A stretch of DNA of 8,219 bases from assembly GCA_002323895.1 (NCBI GenBank), contig DCQM01000152.1:1-8219 (forward strand), given 5' to 3'. Below, one piece after another: positions 7,001-8,219 of the stretch. Made by a program: the position numbers and the translations under genes. The notes beneath the pieces are model-generated. The model was not told the DNA's origin. It saw only the letters and a list, made by a program, of their open reading frames with translations, and did no database searches. This DNA is from Akkermansiaceae bacterium UBA1518 (lineage in GTDB: Bacteria; Verrucomicrobiota; Verrucomicrobiia; Verrucomicrobiales; Akkermansiaceae). Within the stretch, counting starts at the first letter, position 1, and every line of letters starts with the position of its first letter.

Positions 7001-8219
7001 TTTGTATTATTTACAACTCGCGGATCCATCTCGTAATCCGAAGCAACATTCTGACCGACCTGGCTATCGAATCCCCAGTTAGAAGGCCATCCAGGTGGAT
7101 TAGTTGGTTGCTGCACGACATCTTCAATAAAGAGATAGGTGTGAGTATCCACGTTGGTCGGAAGCCAATCGCTGAAAGTCGCAATGGCGCGAATAGTGCT
7201 CGTCGTATTGATGGAGATCGGCTCGGAGTACACGGTCCCCGAGCTTGGCGTTGGTGGCGAACCATCCAGCGTGTAGCGGATGGTCGCTCCCGGCGTATCA
7301 GAGGTGATTACCAACTGGAAAGGATCAGTGTAGAATCCACGATCATTTGAGAAATTGGTATCCTTAACCACGCCAGGGAAGGCCGAGGCACTATTTACAG
7401 CTCCTGGCGTCGCACTTTGGAAAAAAACAAGGGGCCCTTCCCTTGAGGGAACTCCGTAAGAAGTATCTGTAAATTGTTCGGGGAAAGTTGGGGAGAAACT
7501 ATCGTCCACCGTAGAGCCGTTTGGCCGGACGATAGCGAGATACTCCCCTCCCGTGCCTAGCCCAAAATTGGTGTGAGCATAGCCATCAGAATCCACAGTA
7601 TCTTCACCGGAGGCAAACACGACGAGGTAGCCCTGTGAGGAAATCGTGATATTAGGGAAGTTCCATTTAGTGGGATTTCCTAAACTGTCGGTGAGGTAAT
7701 AACCATCGAGATTGACCGTTTGATTGTTAGGGTTGTAAATCTCAATCCAATCTTCGCGTCGGCCAAAGCCATCCTGAAGGCCGGTGACATTACGAGTTAG
7801 AATTTCGTTGAGGCGTAACGGGAGAAGGGTATTTGGAAAATCAGTGACATTAGTAGGATCCGTGCCTTCGCTGCTTTCAAGGGCATCGTTGAAGCCATCG
7901 CCATCCGTATCGGCAAGATTGGGATCCGTGACATATCCACCAATTCCAGAAAGTTCGTCGGCATCACTCAGGCCTTCCCCATCGGTATCCGCAAGCAGCG
8001 GATTGGTGCCGAAAGTCTTTAGCTCCTGACCGTCATTCAAGGTGTCGCTATCGGTGTCCGCGAGGGTAGGATTAGTTCCAGCACTTTGCTCCTCCACATT
8101 AGTCAAATTATCGATATCGCCGTCATCGCCGCCTGAAACGGTAGTCAGCGACGCGAAGTAAAGGAGCTCCCAGTCATCATCCAACCCATCATTGTCCGAA
8201 TCATTTACGACCTCGATGG
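4006..8219 (-). CDS. Large extracellular CotH kinase / lamin-tail domain protein (5' end off window)
   Basis: The frame is open to the right edge. The eleven codons before the TTG at 8184 read IEVVNDSDNDG and continue the repeat pattern, so that TTG is internal and the real start lies outside. Numbering from the TTG, the order is: thrombospondin-3-like Asp repeats (to 110); lamin-tail domain (119-250); chitobiase/hexosaminidase C-terminal-type domain (270-350, IRYTLDGSPPTP); CotH kinase-like domain (about 405-715); linker; second chitobiase-type domain (830-876 and 1074-1103) split by a galactose-binding-like module; second lamin-tail domain (1108-1256); C-terminal DQDGDGLNALLEYAFG plus a beta-rich module (1274-1392). 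CotH motifs are GNSSRTPNRMQKHSMRLTF (463-481), the LDLDNYIDYMFLHFYADAED and WPAKN run (629-653), and VWDQEIAL (671-678). CotH proteins are atypical kinases that phosphorylate spore-coat or secreted proteins; here a surface or secreted role is likely and the substrate is unknown. Its 3' end meets the small frame. Confidence 0.9.
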   Translation of the reverse strand, partial: IEVVNDSDNDGLDDDWELLYFASLTTVSGGDDGDIDNLTNVEEQSAGTNPTLADTDSDTLNDGQELKTFGTNPLLADTDGEGLSDADELSGIGGYVTDPNLADTDGDGFNDALESSEGTDPTNVTDFPNTLLPLRLNEILTRNVTGLQDGFGRREDWIEIYNPNNQTVNLDGYYLTDSLGNPTKWNFPNITISSQGYLVVFASGEDTVDSDGYAHTNFGLGTGGEYLAIVRPNGSTVDDSFSPTFPEQFTDTSYGVPSREGPLVFFQSATPGAVNSASAFPGVVKDTNFSNDRGFYTDPFQLVITSDTPGATIRYTLDGSPPTPSSGTVYSEPISINTTSTIRAIATFSDWLPTNVDTHTYLFIEDVVQQPTNPPGWPSNWGFDSQVGQNVASDYEMDPRVVNNTNGLGIYTVQEALLDIPTMAISMRQQDITGGNGGVLTNPRGRFERECSIEYIFPDGTKGFQEDCKIETQGNSSRTPNRMQKHSMRLTFSSSVGIPKLNYPLFEDSEVETFNKLVLRACFTDSWALNTWSSSRYRPNDSQYTRDVWMKDSMTDLGHASGHGRFVHLYYNGLYFGVHDLTERIEDDWYAEHLGGREEDWKVNKDHAVTEARSRWNAMTNLLNGNITDNSVYEQVKDYLDLDNYIDYMFLHFYADAEDWPAKNGYGAVNEISGDGKFRFQVWDQEIALDKFSWNRYNSGSGSGGPFQRLRRNDEFLILFADRVHKHMFNSGALSESESVARYRKIADEIDKAIVAESARWGDTQDNTPYGNTASSSTNIDADYYPPTLNNPIYFTREQHWVVERDVITDHYIPILHDEGNSRSIIRELRSRDLYPSIDPPIYSQHGGIVPSDFDLAVTATEGNIYYTTDGSDPRLVGGGVSPDAGMLVGGLVGDTFLDFEANGWRFLDNGIAQSNSNVVVGNAAYNSSDWKHPNYNANDWGTGQAMLGYGRVGGISIKTTVGPATTPRNITTYFRKEFNVTGASDYTELVFDLIRDDGAIVYLNGREIDRSNLTDGVVTSSSLASSASPEDEIVRLKPLTLSPGDLLEGINVIAVEVHQTSSGSSDLGLDLRVRGVKPNPGASEVTLTQTGSLKARSFSGGEWSALTEADFIVGIPASPSNLVVSEINYNPAGADDTKEWLELMNISATAIDLTDLSFTGVTYTFPAGTTLSAGQRIVIVKDQVGFAADYDTSEILIAPGVFTGSLDNSGEELAIIDATGTIDIQRFAYLDGTPWPAAPDGTGATLVLVSPQTSPSHGDPSNWRASFALGGSPGGSDGQTFTGDPDADQDGDGLNALLEYAFGSINGDTGASPESAITLGSGFFGNPAAENLTVTFRRNSAAEDIVISVESSANLVDWNLIQTEVVSSISNGDGSDTVTYRSLSDLAVTTREFVRVKVTQSP
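4966..5556 (-). other. Galactose-binding-like module nested in the second chitobiase-type domain
   Basis: Codons for residues 877-1073 of the CotH protein. Blocks include GWRFLDNGIA (893-902), DWKHPNYNANDWGTGQAMLG (919-938), TTYFRKEFNV (961-970), LVFDLIRDDGAIVYLNGREI (979-998) and INVIAVEVHQTSSGSSDLGL (1040-1059), a pattern of beta-sandwich carbohydrate- or ligand-binding modules. The flanks, NIYYTTDGSDPR before and GSLKARSFSGGEWSALTEAD after, read as the two halves of one chitobiase-type domain. The module boundaries are approximate. Confidence 0.6.
7855..8217 (-). repeat. Thrombospondin-3-like Asp-rich repeats
   Basis: At least three tandem units of about 22-27 residues follow G-T-(N/D)-P-x-x-ADTD-x-(D/E)-x-(L/F)-x-D-x-x-E (residues 36-106), preceded by DSDNDGLDDDWE and DDGDIDNLTNVEE. 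At DNA level the units share similar stretches such as CGGTATCCGCAAG. Such repeats bind calcium and act as stiff spacers in secreted proteins. The array may extend beyond the right edge. Confidence 0.8.

Noticed and set aside
8182..8184. TTG codon as the start of the CotH-domain protein
   Set aside because: The frame stays open to the window edge and the eleven upstream codons (IEVVNDSDNDG) continue the Asp-rich repeat, so the TTG is an internal Leu codon.
7855..8217. Spaced similar DNA stretches that could suggest a CRISPR or tandem DNA array
   Set aside because: Unit similarity follows the protein motif ADTD-x-D, the units are diverged at DNA level, and the frame stays open throughout; they are coding repeats.

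Overview
The window reads as a piece of chromosome from a Verrucomicrobiota-type bacterium (Planctomycetota-like is the main alternative). This rests on gene content: a ThuA-like protein, a DUF1080 protein and a very large extracellular protein combining thrombospondin-3-like repeats, lamin-tail domains, chitobiase-type domains and a CotH kinase domain. That mix is typical of Verrucomicrobia. The assignment comes from protein style and was not confirmed by a database search. No RNA genes, transposases, phage genes or CRISPR arrays were seen.

Left part (1-1029): the 3' end of a CPBP-family membrane protease gene runs with a 2-bp gap into thiL (thiamine-monophosphate kinase), both on the plus strand. 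thiL faces a convergent secreted ThuA-domain gene (1039-2037, minus) across 9 bp. A strong hairpin inside the 3' end of thiL could act as the ThuA gene's terminator on the minus strand.

Middle part (1039-3852): the ThuA gene and a secreted DUF1080 (3-keto-disaccharide hydrolase family) gene diverge from a 109-bp region that must carry both promoters unless transcripts enter from outside. Both families are linked in the literature to 3-keto sugar metabolism, so the pair may handle oxidised disaccharides or glycosides outside the cytoplasm. A calcineurin-like metallophosphoesterase with a Tat-type leader follows downstream of a terminator-like hairpin.

Right part (3849-8219): between the phosphoesterase and the large CotH protein lies a small open frame (3849-4022). 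It has a basic, hydrophobic N-terminal stretch and no standard start codon. It is in the -1 frame relative to the phosphoesterase and opens at an A6 run just before that gene's stop. The rest is one minus-strand gene of at least 1,403 codons that runs off the right edge. Its second chitobiase-type domain appears to be split by a roughly 200-residue galactose-binding-like module.

The best candidates for something unusual are the small frame behind the phosphoesterase and the nested domain architecture of the CotH protein.
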